Assembly (NCBI GenBank): GCA_963774155.1
Contig: CAVZDW010000003.1
Location: 1 to 64,000, forward strand
Source of the DNA: DASSUW01 sp963774155
GTDB lineage: Bacteria; Actinomycetota; Thermoleophilia; Solirubrobacterales; Solirubrobacteraceae
Reading direction: 5' to 3'
Length of the DNA stretch: 64,000 nucleotides
In this document: positions 35,027 through 43,868 of the stretch, one piece after another
Layout of the letters: each line of letters opens with the position of its first letter
How positions within the stretch are numbered: position 1 is the stretch's first letter
Program-made: the position numbers and the translations under genes
The notes under the pieces: model-generated
Told to the model about the DNA's origin: nothing
Database searches by the model: none
Seen by the model: the letters and a program-made list of their open reading frames with translations, nothing else

Positions 35027-35670
35027 GCGAGCTCCTTCAACAGATCGGCGGCGTCCAACAGGTGCTTCTCCATGGCCTCGGCGGCTGCATCGCCGTCACG
35101 GGCGCGCAGGGCGTCGAGGATCGGGACATGACGCTCGGAGAGCGCCTGAAGGTCCAGGCCGGGCTGCGAGACCGTCAGGTAGGTCCGCGAGTACGGCTCC
35201 AGGAAGGACCACTGGCGCTCGAGCAGCGAGTTGCGCGCGGCGCGCACGATCGTCGCGTGGAACGACGCGTTGGCCTGCGACTGGTCGTGCGCGTCCCCGC
35301 GCCGGGCCGCGTCGCGCATCCGCTCCAGCAGCTCGGCGAGCAGCAGCAGCTCCTCCTCGGTCATGGACTCGGCGGCGAGCCGCGCGGCCAGCGCCTCGAG
35401 CGCCGCCCGCACCGGGAACGCCTCGAGCAGCTCGTCGACGCTGAACGCCTTCACCGAGCAGCCGCGGAACGGCTCGTGGATCACGCAGCCGAGCTGCTCG
35501 AGGTCGCGCAGCGCCTCGCGCACCGGCGCCTGCGAGACGCCGAGCTCCTGCGCGATGCGCGTCTCCACCAGCCGCGCGCCCGGTGGGTACTCGCCGGAGA
35601 CGATGCGCTGGAGGATCACGTCCTTGATCGACGCGCGCAGGTTGGGGCGGATGAACGGCGCCTCGCTCAC
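35023..35670 (-). CDS. GntR-family (FCD) transcriptional regulator inside the catabolic operon
   Basis: A 215-residue regulator with a winged helix-turn-helix (residues ~15-75, GARLVETRIAQELGVSQAPV) and a helical FCD effector domain with conserved His/Asp metal ligands (NASFHATIV). The GTG at 35670 overlaps the SDR stop (GTGA). The longer upstream reading is not homologous. FCD regulators usually bind organic acids and control the operon that contains them. A 21-bp palindrome before the first gene of this operon is a candidate binding site. Confidence 0.9.
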   Translation of the reverse strand: MSEAPFIRPNLRASIKDVILQRIVSGEYPPGARLVETRIAQELGVSQAPVREALRDLEQLGCVIHEPFRGCSVKAFSVDELLEAFPVRAALEALAARLAAESMTEEELLLLAELLERMRDAARRGDAHDQSQANASFHATIVRAARNSLLERQWSFLEPYSRTYLTVSQPGLDLQALSERHVPILDALRARDGDAAAEAMEKHLLDAADLLKELA

Positions 35671-36447
35671 TGGCACGCGGTGAGCCCTCCGTCGAGCGTG
35701 AGCACCTGGCCGGTGATGAAGGCCGACGCGTCGCTGCACAGGAGCAGCACCGCGCCCACGACGTCATCGGTCTCGGCGATGCGGCCGAGCGGGATCCGCT
35801 TGTAGAGCCCTTCGCGGAACGCGTCGTCGGCGAGCAGGTCCTCGACCTGCGGCGTCTTCACGAAGGTCGGCGAGACCGCGTTGACCGTGATGGCGTGCTT
35901 GGCCCACTCGGTCGCCTGCTGGCGGGTCAGCGCGTCGAGCGCGCCCTTGGCCGCCACGTAGGCGCTGAACCCGTTGTCGATCCCCAGCTGCCCGCGGACC
36001 GACGACAGGTGCAGGACGCGGCCGCCGTGGCCGCCGGCGATCATCGCCCGCACGGCGGCCTGCGTCGGGCAGGAGCGCGGAGCGCAGGTTGAGGTCGAGC
36101 ATCCGGTCCCACTCGTTCTCCGGGTACTCCTCGGCCGGGTAGAGCGCCCCGCCGGCCCCGCCCCCGACCGCGTTGACGATCACGTCGACGCGGCCGAAGG
36201 CCGCCATCGCCGCGTCGGCCACGCTGTCGGCCTCCGCCTTGCGCGTGACGTCGGCGGCCACGGCGATGCCGTCGCCGCCCGCCTCGTCGAGCGCGGCGGT
36301 GGCGCGGTCGGCGTCGCGTCCGACGACCACGAGCCGCGCGCCGACGCCGGCCAGCGCCGTGCACAGCCGCTTGCCGATGCCGCCGGATCCGCCCGCCACG
36401 ATGGCGACGCGGCCGTCGAGGCGGAAGCGATCGAGCTCCGAGCTCAT
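35667..36447 (-). pseudogene. Short-chain dehydrogenase/reductase, frameshifted by one extra base
   Basis: The first part has the SDR cofactor site VAGGSGGIGKRLCTAL and NAVGGGAGG. The second, in another frame, has the catalytic stretch with Ser (HLSSVRGQLG), YVAAKGALD (Tyr-x3-Lys) and the usual end (ITGQVLTLDGGLTA). One extra C near 36066 (plus strand) separates them. Removing it gives 259 residues, the normal SDR length. The ATG overlaps the CoxG-like stop and the end overlaps the GntR start, so coupling is intact. It likely oxidises or reduces a pathway alcohol or ketone. Confidence 0.85.
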
Positions 36448-37187
36448 CGGCGGCGCTTCCAGAGCAGCAGGAGGAGCAGGACGATGCCGGCGGCCGCCGG
36501 CGCGACGCGCTTCATGACCGCCTCGCGGCTCGCCTCGCCGAGGTCGAGCACTTCCTCGGTGGGTCGCGGACGCGCGGGGGCCGGTGCCGGCGGGCGGGCG
36601 GCGGCCTCAGCCGAGTCCCCGGCGGGCCCGGGCGGCGGCTCGGCGGCCGGGTTCTGCGGGCCGACGACGCGGGTGTCGGGCGCGGCCGGCGGCGCCGCCG
36701 GCGCCTGCTTCGCGGGCGCCTCGCTCTCGGGCGCCGGGGTCTCGCCGCCGCCCATCTCCTGCGCGAGGCAGTCGGCGAAGCGCCCCATGAGCTTCGCGCT
36801 GATGTCCTGCATCACGCCGCGGCCGAACTGGGCGGCCGGGCCGGTCACGCGCATGTCGGTCTCCACGTGCACGCGCGTGCCGCCCTCGACCTCCTCCATC
36901 GTGGAGGTGATGGTCGCCGCGGCCGAGCCCTGCCCGCGGCTGTCGCGGGCCTGCGCGCGCATGACGGCGCGGCGCGCCGCCACGTCGGCCTCCTCGATCT
37001 TGACCGTGCCCTTGTACTTCGTGGTGATCGGGCCGATCTTGATCGTCATCGTGCCCGTGTGCTCGTCGCCTTCGGACCCATCGATGGCGGCGCCGGGAAG
37101 GCACGGCGCGACGCGCTCGACGTCGAGCAGCACCTCCCACGCGTGCTCGATCGGGGCCGGGACCGTGAACTCGTTCTCAAGTTTCAT
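36444..37187 (-). CDS. CoxG-like SRPBCC protein with C-terminal membrane anchor
   Basis: A 247-residue protein. Residues ~1-145 form the CoxG/SRPBCC domain (MKLENEFTVPAPIEHAWEVL; CLPGA), known as carbon monoxide dehydrogenase subunit G. A Pro/Ala-rich linker follows, and a single C-terminal helix (VAPAAAGIVLLLLLLWKRRR) anchors it to the membrane. CoxG-type proteins accompany molybdenum hydroxylases and are thought to recruit or help mature them at the membrane. Here it sits in an operon with such an enzyme that is not a true CO dehydrogenase. Overlaps at both ends are ATGA. Confidence 0.88.
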   Translation of the reverse strand: MKLENEFTVPAPIEHAWEVLLDVERVAPCLPGAAIDGSEGDEHTGTMTIKIGPITTKYKGTVKIEEADVAARRAVMRAQARDSRGQGSAAATITSTMEEVEGGTRVHVETDMRVTGPAAQFGRGVMQDISAKLMGRFADCLAQEMGGGETPAPESEAPAKQAPAAPPAAPDTRVVGPQNPAAEPPPGPAGDSAEAAARPPAPAPARPRPTEEVLDLGEASREAVMKRVAPAAAGIVLLLLLLWKRRR

Positions 37188-37474
37188 GGCGTCTCGTAGA
37201 ACTCCCGCTCGCGCGACTCGAGGATGTTCGGGATCGCCTCTTCCTTGACGAGGCGTGTGAAGTGCTCCGAGGCCATGTGGGCCTCGTAGGCGCCCTCGTC
37301 CTCGTACTGCTCGTAGAGGAGGAAGAGGCGCGGGTTCTCGACCGAGCGCTGGGCCTGGTAGAAGCGGTTGCCCGGCTCGGCGCGCGACGGCTCGGTCATC
37401 TCGTCGCAGATCTCCGCCAGCCGGTCCTGAAGTCCCTCCTTGGCCGTCCACTTGGCCACCACGACATAGGCCAT
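37184..37474 (-). CDS. Antibiotic-biosynthesis-monooxygenase (ABM) fold protein, YgiN-like
   Basis: A 96-residue ferredoxin-like ABM domain (MAYVVVAKWTAKEGLQDRL; FLLYEQYEDEGAYEAHMAS). Members are cofactor-free quinol or aromatic monooxygenases acting as dimers. Given the operon, a role in oxidising an aromatic or quinol intermediate is plausible but not shown. The ATG follows the FAH-family stop by one base and has GGGAGG upstream. The end overlaps the CoxG-like start (ATGA). Confidence 0.85.
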   Translation of the reverse strand: MAYVVVAKWTAKEGLQDRLAEICDEMTEPSRAEPGNRFYQAQRSVENPRLFLLYEQYEDEGAYEAHMASEHFTRLVKEEAIPNILESREREFYETP

Positions 37475-37475
37475 C

Positions 37476-38315
37476 TCAGGTGCCTCCCTTTCGTCCGATG
37501 CGGTTGCGCAGCACGCCGATCCCCTCGATCTCGAGCTCGACGACATCCCCCGGGGCGAGCCAGCGGTCGAGCTCCAGGCCCGAGCCCCCGGGCGCGGTGC
37601 CCGAGCCGAAGACGTCGCCCGGGTAGAGCGTCTGGGCCTGCGACGCGTAGGCGATCAGCGCGCCGAAGCTGTGGTGCATGTCCGACGAGCGCGCCTCGCC
37701 CCACAGCTCGCCGTTCACGCGCACGCGCATGGCGGTGTCGGTGGCGTCGAGCTCGTCGGCGGTGACGATGCAGGGGCCCAGCACGTTGCTGCCGTCCCAG
37801 TCCTTGGCCTTGCCGGGGCCCATGCCGACGGGCAGCTCGCGCGTCTGGGTGTCGCGCGCCGACAGGTCGTTCCAGATCGTCCAGCCGAAGATGCAGCCGG
37901 CGGCGTCCTCGGGCCGCACGTCGCGCACGCGGCGGCCGATCACGGCGGCCAGCTCCAGCTCGTGGTCGAGCTTGTCGCTGTACGCCGGCCAGGGGATCTC
38001 CGCCTCCGGGCCGATGACGGTGTCGGGCATGCCCTTGTAGTAGGCGGGGACGTCGTACCACTCGTCGGGGATCGGCCGGCCGAGGCGCGAGAGCGCGTTC
38101 TTCATGTGGCCCTCGAAGGCGAGGAAGTCGCGCAGGGAGCGGGGGCGCAACGGCGCCAGCAGGCGGGCGCCCTCGACGACGTCGCCGGGATCGGCCGGCG
38201 CCCCCGCCTCGATGAACGCGACCATGTCGCCGTCGAACCCGGCGTCGTGGACCGCGTCGCCGTCGAGCACGCCGACCCGGGGCCCGGCGCCGCCGTCGTA
38301 GGTCACGAGGCGCAC
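37476..38315 (-). CDS. Fumarylacetoacetate hydrolase family enzyme
   Basis: A 279-residue FAH-family protein with metal-binding residues in LDHELELAAVIGRRVRDV and WTIWNDLSARDTQ. It covers hydrolases and isomerases that act on 2,4-diketo acids or 2-hydroxydienoates, the products of aromatic ring cleavage. The GTG at 38315 gives the family-typical start (VRLVTYDGG). A second GTG at 38306 would make an exact GTGA overlap with the CoxS stop. It is evidence for a ring-cleavage product in the pathway. Confidence 0.88.
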   Translation of the reverse strand: MRLVTYDGGAGPRVGVLDGDAVHDAGFDGDMVAFIEAGAPADPGDVVEGARLLAPLRPRSLRDFLAFEGHMKNALSRLGRPIPDEWYDVPAYYKGMPDTVIGPEAEIPWPAYSDKLDHELELAAVIGRRVRDVRPEDAAGCIFGWTIWNDLSARDTQTRELPVGMGPGKAKDWDGSNVLGPCIVTADELDATDTAMRVRVNGELWGEARSSDMHHSFGALIAYASQAQTLYPGDVFGSGTAPGGSGLELDRWLAPGDVVELEIEGIGVLRNRIGRKGGT

Positions 38316-38749
38316 GCGCGCACCGCCTCCTCGATCTTCACGTAGCAGCCGCAGCGGCACAGGTTGCCGCCCAGCGCCTCGCGGATCTTCTCGTCGCTCG
38401 GCCGCGGATCCTCGGCCAGCAGCGCCTTCGCCGTGAGCACGAACCCGGGGGTGCACCAGCCGCACTGGAAGGCGTGTTTCTCATCGAACGCCCGCATAAG
38501 GGGGTCTGACCCTCGCTCGTCAGCGCCCTCGATGGTCGTGATCTCGCGGCCCTCGACGGCCGCGGCGAGGGTGAGGCAGCCGGAGACGGGCTCGCCGTCG
38601 AGCAGGATCGTGCAGGCCCCGCAGACCCCGATCGCGCAGGTCTCGCGCACCGACCGCAGGCCCTCGTCGCGGAGCGCCTCGAGCAGCATCTCGTCGGTGC
38701 GGACGTCCAGCGTCGTCGGCCGGCCGTTGAGGATCAGCTCGACCTTCAC
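38303..38749 (-). CDS. Molybdenum hydroxylase, [2Fe-2S] small subunit (CoxS/XdhC type)
   Basis: A 148-residue protein with two iron-sulfur clusters. The first uses CAIGVCGACTILLDGEPVSGC, the second QCGWCTPGF and CRCGCY. It passes electrons from the molybdenum centre of the large subunit to FAD in the medium subunit. The segment GSDPLMRAF between the clusters is encoded by a palindrome (AAGGGGGTCTGACCCT, plus strand 38498-38513) that is also found three times in the GlcD-GlcE gene. The GTG overlaps the large-subunit stop. Confidence 0.92.
   Translation of the reverse strand: MKVELILNGRPTTLDVRTDEMLLEALRDEGLRSVRETCAIGVCGACTILLDGEPVSGCLTLAAAVEGREITTIEGADERGSDPLMRAFDEKHAFQCGWCTPGFVLTAKALLAEDPRPSDEKIREALGGNLCRCGCYVKIEEAVRACAS
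38497..38513. repeat. REP-like palindrome inside the CoxS-type gene
   Basis: TAAGGGGGTCTGACCCT matches the core of the three 33-bp units in the GlcD-GlcE gene (53961-54047). It contributes the residues GSDPL in the coding frame between the two iron-sulfur motifs. Confidence 0.6.
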
Positions 38750-40792
38750 AGCGCCTCCAGGACGCGCTCGGGCGTCATCGGCAGCTCGGTCACGTGCGCG
38801 CCGAGCGTGGCGAGCGCGTTGCCGATGGCCGGCGGGACGGGCGGGAGCGCGGTCTCGCCGAGCCCGTGCACCTCGGCGCCGTCGCGCTCGATGAGGTCGT
38901 GGGTGAGCCGCGGCAGGTCGCCGGCGGCGGGGACGTTGTAGTCGGAGAAGTTCGCGTTGGTCACCTGGCCGTCGGCGAACTCCACGGCCTCGAAGAGCGC
39001 GGTGCCCAGGCCCATGAGCATCGAGCCCTCGTTCTGCAGCTCGGCCCCGGCGCGGTTGACCACGCGGCCCGCGTAGACCGACGCGTGCAGGTGCTCGACG
39101 GTCAGGCGTCCGGTCTCCGCGTCGAGGCTCACGTGCGCGGCGGCGGCGCCCTGGTGCCAGTGGGTCGACGCGACGCCCTGGCCCGTGTCGGGATCCAGCC
39201 CGCCCTCGTTGCGGATCTCGCCGAAGCCGCGGTCTCCCCCGTTCGAGCGCAGGTCGGCGGCCGCCTCGGCCAGCGCGCGGCCCATCATGTACGTCGAGCG
39301 GCTCGACGTCGTGCGGGTGTCGAAGGGCGACGTGTCGGTGTCGGGATCCGGGACCTCGACCTGGCCCGGCTCGCACTCGAGCAGCTGGGCGGCCATGAGC
39401 CGGATCGACTGCCGGACGTCCTGCCCCATCTCGCACGACGCGCTGCGCACGACGTAGCCGACCGGCGTGCGCTCGACGGCGATCTCGGCGCGGCTCGGGG
39501 TCTGCATCCCCTTGAGCAGCACGCACAGGCCCTTGCCGCGCGGGTCGTCCTCGTATCCGACCGCGTCGGCGGCCGCCTGCAGGCACTCCTCGAAGTGCAC
39601 GTCGTGCATGACCTCGCCGGTGGCGAAGGCGTCGCCGTCGCGCAGGAGGTTCATGCGGCGCAGCTCGAGCGGGCTCATCCCCAGCTCGCCCGCCAGCAGG
39701 TCCATCGTGCGCTCGGACGCCCACACCGACTGCATCGCGCCGTAGCCGCGGTACGCGCCGTTGGGCGGGAGGTTGGTGTAGACGGCGAGCGAGTCCACGC
39801 GCACGTGCGGGATCCGGTAGGGCCCGACGCCGGCGTAGCCCATCTTGGTCGCCACGCCCGGGCCGCAGTCGGCGTACGCGCCGGTGTCGGCCCAGCAGTC
39901 GACCTCCTTGGCCACCAGCGTGCCGTCGCGCCTCGCCCCGATCTTCACGCGCACGACGGCGGGATGGCGGTTGAGGGTCACGAACTCCTCGGCGCGGTCG
40001 AGCACCGCCTTCACCGGCCGCTGCGCCTTGCGGGCGAGCGCGGCCACGACGGCCTCGAGCCGCACGAACGTCTTGGCCCCGAACGAGCCGCCCATCGGCG
40101 GGGCGACGACGCGGATCCGCTCCGGCTCGATGCCGAACACGCCGGCGAGGTCCGCGCGCGTGTTGAACGGGGTCTGCGTGCCGGCCCAGACCGTCAGCCG
40201 GCCGTCCTCCCACTCGGCCAGCGCGGCGTGCGGCTCCATCGGCGCGTGCGCGGCGCCGGCGGTGCGGAAGACCTCCTCGACCACCACGTCGGCGTCCGCG
40301 AAGCCGCTCGACGTGTCGCCGTGGCGGATGCGGAAGCGATGGCAGACGTTGGTGCCGGGGATCGGCCGGACGTCGATGGAGACGGCGTCGAACGCGCTGA
40401 CGGCCGCGCTCGCCGTGCAGGAGCGGCGCGCCCGGCGCCACCGCCTCGAGCGCGTCGAAGACGGCGGGCAGCTCCTCGTACGCGACCTCCACGGCGTCCG
40501 CGGCGGCGCGCGCTGCCGCGCGCGTCGGCGCGGCCACCGCGGCCACGATGTCGCCGACGTGGCGCGCGACGTCGGCGAGCACGTGCTGGTCCTTGACCTG
40601 GCAGCCGTAGCGGTCCGAGGTCGGCCACATCCTCCGGGAGGAGCACGCACCACGTCGTCGCGGCACCGCCGCTGCGTCGACGACGACGATCCGCGCGTGC
40701 GGGTGCGGCGAGCGCACGAAGGCCGCGTGGAGCATGCCGGGCCGCTCGGCCTCGACCGAGTAGCGCTGGGCGCCGGTCACGCGCGGATCCAC
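38746..40792 (-). pseudogene. Molybdenum hydroxylase large subunit (xanthine dehydrogenase family), four extra bases
   Basis: This is the molybdopterin-binding subunit: MGGSFGAKTFVRLEAVVAAL, PNGAYRGYGAMQS, SCEMGQDVRQSIRLMAAQLL and the catalytic Glu in HGLGETALPPVPPAIGNAL. The CO-dehydrogenase loop AYxCSFR is absent, so it hydroxylates an organic ring or aldehyde, not CO. The N-terminal third is broken by four extra bases at about 40413, 40615, 40651 and 40661 (plus strand). Removing them gives about 680 residues with continuous homology. It starts with GTG two bases after the FAD subunit stop. Either the locus is decaying or, more likely, the sequence here is error-prone. Confidence 0.85.
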
Positions 40793-40793
40793 G

Positions 40794-41594
40794 CTAGGAG
40801 ACCTCCTCCACGGCGCGCCGCACCTCGGCGGCGATCACGCGCCGCCGGTACGCCGCCGAGCCGCGCGAGTCGCTGAGCGGCTCGATCCGCTCGGCGTAGC
40901 CCGCGGCGACGTCCTCGGCCGGGCCGTCGCAGAGGTCCGGGAAGTCCTGCGGCGTCTCGGCCACCGCACCGACCACCACGCGCAGCCCGGCGCCGCCGCG
41001 CACCGCCGCCACCGCCGCGCACGGCCGGTCCTCGCTCGAGCGCGAGCGGAACTTGCGGTAGGTCGCCCGCGCGGGCTGCGGGGGCACCCGCACCTCCACG
41101 AGCAGCTCGTCCGGCTCGATGCAGGTCTCGTAGTAGCCGAGGATCAGCTCCCCGACCGAGACCGCCCGCTCCCCGCGCGGCGAGCGCAGGACCGCCCGCG
41201 CGTCGAGCGCGGCGAGCATCGCGGGCGGGTCGGAGGCGTAGTCGGCGTCCGCCAGCACGCCGCCGACGGTCGCCACGTTGCGCACCCGCGGGCTGGCGAC
41301 CAGGGAGAACGCTCGCGCGAGCACCGGCCACCCCTCGCGGACGACCGGCGAGCGCTCGACGTCGCGGTGCGTGGCCATGGCCCCGAGCCGCAGCTCGCCG
41401 CCCTCGGCCGCCACGCCGCGCAGCTCGGCGACGCGGCCGAGGGAGAGCAGCGCGCGAGGCGCCAGGAAGCCCTGGTTCATGAGGATCCCCAGGAACGTCC
41501 CGCCCGCCAGCACCGTCGCCTCGTCACCGCGCTCGGCGCGCATCGCCAGCGCCTCGTCGAGCGAAGCCGGAGCCATCCATTCCGGCTCGCTCAC
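40794..41594 (-). CDS. Molybdenum hydroxylase, FAD-binding medium subunit (CoxM type)
   Basis: A 266-residue FAD subunit with LAGGTFLGILMN (residues ~31-42) and NVATVGGVLADADYASD, the two FAD-binding motifs of the vanillyl-alcohol-oxidase-type fold, plus the C-terminal CoxM domain. It takes electrons from the [2Fe-2S] subunit and passes them to a quinone or other acceptor. The GTG overlaps the stop of the PEP-utilising gene (GTGA). Confidence 0.92.
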   Translation of the reverse strand: MSEPEWMAPASLDEALAMRAERGDEATVLAGGTFLGILMNQGFLAPRALLSLGRVAELRGVAAEGGELRLGAMATHRDVERSPVVREGWPVLARAFSLVASPRVRNVATVGGVLADADYASDPPAMLAALDARAVLRSPRGERAVSVGELILGYYETCIEPDELLVEVRVPPQPARATYRKFRSRSSEDRPCAAVAAVRGGAGLRVVVGAVAETPQDFPDLCDGPAEDVAAGYAERIEPLSDSRGSAAYRRRVIAAEVRRAVEEVS

Positions 41595-43318
41595 GCGAGG
41601 ATCTCGACGACCCCGGTCGTGCCGTTCACCCGGATCCGGTCGCCCGTCTTGATGCGCTCGCCCGCGTTCGTCGTCCCCACCACCGCGGGGATGCCGAACT
41701 CGCGCGCCACCACCGCCGGGTGGGACACGGCGCCGCCCGCCTCGGTCACCAGGCCGGTGATCTTGGTGAACAGCACCACCCACGCGGGGTTCGTCATGCG
41801 GCAGACGAGGATCTCGCCGCTCTGCACCTGGTCGAACTCGTCGAGCGAGGCGACGAAGCGCGCCGGTCCCTCCACCACGCCGGGCGACGCGGCCAGGCCC
41901 TTGACCTCGCCGGTGGTCGACGGCTCGCCGGCGTAGAACTTGTCCGGGAAGCCCCAGAGCGCGTTGTAGGGGAAGTCGAGGGCCGTCTTGGTCGCGGTGC
42001 CGACCCAGGACGGCGGGCGCCGCTCGGCCGCGTCCTCGCGGTAGTCGCGCCGGTCCGAGACCAGCTCGTGCGCCTCGAACGCATTGGGATCGGCCATCAG
42101 GACCCGCAGCTCGTTGTAGCGGAGGTAGTTCACGTCCTCGGCGCCGTCGAGCACGCCGGCCTCGACGAGCTTCGCGCCGATCGCGATCAGGGCGATGCGC
42201 AGGCGCGCGTTCGTGCCCTGGTCGATGTAGAAGTGGTGATCCGGCGTGAGCGGGTTCATGCCCAGCGAGAGGTCGAGCGCCTCCTGGAGCCGCTCGCGGC
42301 CCTCGCCGTCGACGCCCTCCATCACCTCGCGCTTGGCCGCCTCGAGGTCGTCGCGGACCGACTGGATGTTCGACGGGTAGTCGTAGTCCGTCGCGATGTA
42401 GCCGCGGATCGCCTCGACGATCGGCGCCGGGTCCTCGCGCCAGGTCTTGAACGCGAACTCGTGCGACCAGATCGACTTGTAGCCGAACGCCTTCTGGTGC
42501 TCGAGGATGCGCTCGGAGACGAACGCACGCCCGCGGTCGGAGCCGTCGAGCGCGCGCATCACGTCGGCGGCCGTCTCGCCCTCGAAGGCCGCGCTCAGCT
42601 CCTGGTCGCCCTTGATCTCCTCCTTGAGCTTCCAGAGATCCTCGATCGAGTCCCAGTTGCGATCCTCGAGGCTCGATTGCAGGCGCCCCATGAGCCCCGG
42701 GTCCTCCCCGCCGCGCACCTCGCCGATGACGGCGTTGAGGTTCGTGGTGGACGAGAACTGGGCGAAGTTCAGCATCCAGTGGATCTTCCAGTGGCGGTCG
42801 TGGACGTCGATCGCGTCCTCGAGGTAGACCGCCATCTCGCGCATACTGGACGCGCCGTAGTCGATGCCGTCGAGATAGGCGAAGTTGCGCTCGATCTCGG
42901 GGCGCAGCCGGTCGCGCCACCACGCGAGGAAGTTGCCGGCGTACTCGGGGAGCACCCAGCCCAGGTAGGTGCCGATCGTCGCCGCATGCTCGGGGTCGCG
43001 CGGCACGCGCGGGACGTAGCGGGCCTGGTACTCGGTCGCCTCCGACCGGAGCTCGCTGTCCGCCGGCACGGCGGCCGTGTAGACGTAGCCGTTGATCTCC
43101 TTGGCGATCCAGTCGCACGCGAACGGCGTGCCGAACCTCCGGAACATGTGGTCGCAGGTGAGCCACCACCCTCCGATGTCGAAGAACATCGGCGACACGG
43201 GGTTCGGGATGTGGAGATCGTCGTAGATCCAGAAGAGCTCCTTCTCGCCCTCCCGCCACTCGATCGGGAACTCGTCCGACCCGTGGAACTCGCCCAGGAT
43301 CTCCTCGACCACGGCCAT
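41591..43318 (-). CDS. PEP-utilising swivel-domain protein, alpha-type subunit of a split phosphotransferase
   Basis: A 575-residue protein. The last ~90 residues are the phosphohistidine swivel domain of PEP-utilising enzymes (GLAASPGVVEGPARFV; GGAVSHPAVVAREFGIPAVV, His about residue 533). The first ~480 residues are a separate acidic domain (VEEILGEFHGSDEFPIEWRE) with no ATP-grasp motif. Phenylphosphate synthase alpha has this size and layout, and the ATP-grasp partner is in the same operon (33435-34307). The two probably use ATP to phosphorylate a phenol, enol or alcohol. The ATG has AGGAGGAG upstream, and the gene heads the fifteen-gene operon behind a 21-bp palindrome. Confidence 0.85.
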   Translation of the reverse strand: MAVVEEILGEFHGSDEFPIEWREGEKELFWIYDDLHIPNPVSPMFFDIGGWWLTCDHMFRRFGTPFACDWIAKEINGYVYTAAVPADSELRSEATEYQARYVPRVPRDPEHAATIGTYLGWVLPEYAGNFLAWWRDRLRPEIERNFAYLDGIDYGASSMREMAVYLEDAIDVHDRHWKIHWMLNFAQFSSTTNLNAVIGEVRGGEDPGLMGRLQSSLEDRNWDSIEDLWKLKEEIKGDQELSAAFEGETAADVMRALDGSDRGRAFVSERILEHQKAFGYKSIWSHEFAFKTWREDPAPIVEAIRGYIATDYDYPSNIQSVRDDLEAAKREVMEGVDGEGRERLQEALDLSLGMNPLTPDHHFYIDQGTNARLRIALIAIGAKLVEAGVLDGAEDVNYLRYNELRVLMADPNAFEAHELVSDRRDYREDAAERRPPSWVGTATKTALDFPYNALWGFPDKFYAGEPSTTGEVKGLAASPGVVEGPARFVASLDEFDQVQSGEILVCRMTNPAWVVLFTKITGLVTEAGGAVSHPAVVAREFGIPAVVGTTNAGERIKTGDRIRVNGTTGVVEILA

Positions 43319-43350
43319 GCTCTCCTCCTGACTTCGCTCTCCTCGCGGCT

Positions 43351-43371
43351 GATCATAGATAATCGATGATC
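43351..43371. promoter_or_regulatory. 21-bp palindrome before the catabolic operon (candidate GntR operator)
   Basis: The half-sites GATCATAGAT (43351-43360) and ATCGATGATC (43362-43371) pair at nine of ten positions around a central A. It is AT-rich in a GC-rich region and ends 33 bases upstream of the first ATG of the operon. The GntR protein encoded in that operon is the obvious candidate ligand. Confidence 0.6.
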
Positions 43372-43430
43372 CGTGTGCGGACATCCTCGTCCTTGACTCT
43401 CCCCCAGGGGCAGGCCGCAAGCTCCACGCC

Positions 43431-43868
43431 ATGACCTACACCACCCCCGAGTTCATCGAGATCCCCGCCCACGCCGTCCTCGCCGTCGACGGCCGCGGAT
43501 CGGCCGACGGCCCCGCCTTCGAGGCGGCTGTCGGGACCCTGCTGGCGGACCGCACCATCCAGGGCACGTGGTGGTCGGGCGACGACCGCATGCGCTTCGA
43601 GCTCGAGCACCCCGACGGCTGGAGCTGGACGCTGGCCGTGCCGCTCGCGACCGAAGCCCGCATCGAGCAGCGCGAAGCGCAGCGCGTCGCGCGGCTCGTC
43701 CACCACGGCCCGTACGAGGACGAGGGCCCGTCGCTCGCCGCGCTCTACGCGTTCGTGGCCGAGCAGGGCCTCGAGGCGGCCGGCCCGCACACCGAGACCT
43801 ACTTCAACGACCCGGGCACCACGCCTCCGGCCGACCTGCGCACCGAGCTGCGCGTGCCCGTCAAGTGA
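43431..43868 (+). CDS. GyrI-like effector-binding domain protein
   Basis: A 145-residue stand-alone GyrI-like (SOUL/BmrR-type) small-molecule-binding domain, with ARLVHHGPYEDEGPSLAALY and TETYFNDPGTTPPADLRTEL typical of the fold. Such proteins bind drugs or hydrophobic ligands and serve as sensors or, in some cases, hydrolases. Its stop overlaps the MerR gene start (GTGA), and that MerR protein carries a similar domain, so the pair probably work together. It is divergent from the catabolic operon by 112 bases. Confidence 0.8.
   Translation: MTYTTPEFIEIPAHAVLAVDGRGSADGPAFEAAVGTLLADRTIQGTWWSGDDRMRFELEHPDGWSWTLAVPLATEARIEQREAQRVARLVHHGPYEDEGPSLAALYAFVAEQGLEAAGPHTETYFNDPGTTPPADLRTELRVPVK

Noticed and set aside
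38303..41594. Carbon monoxide dehydrogenase (CoxSLM) from the gene order and CoxG-like neighbour
   Set aside because: The large subunit lacks the AYxCSFR active-site loop of true CO dehydrogenase and has PNGAYRGYG, as in other xanthine-dehydrogenase-family hydroxylases. The surrounding genes point to organic ring catabolism.
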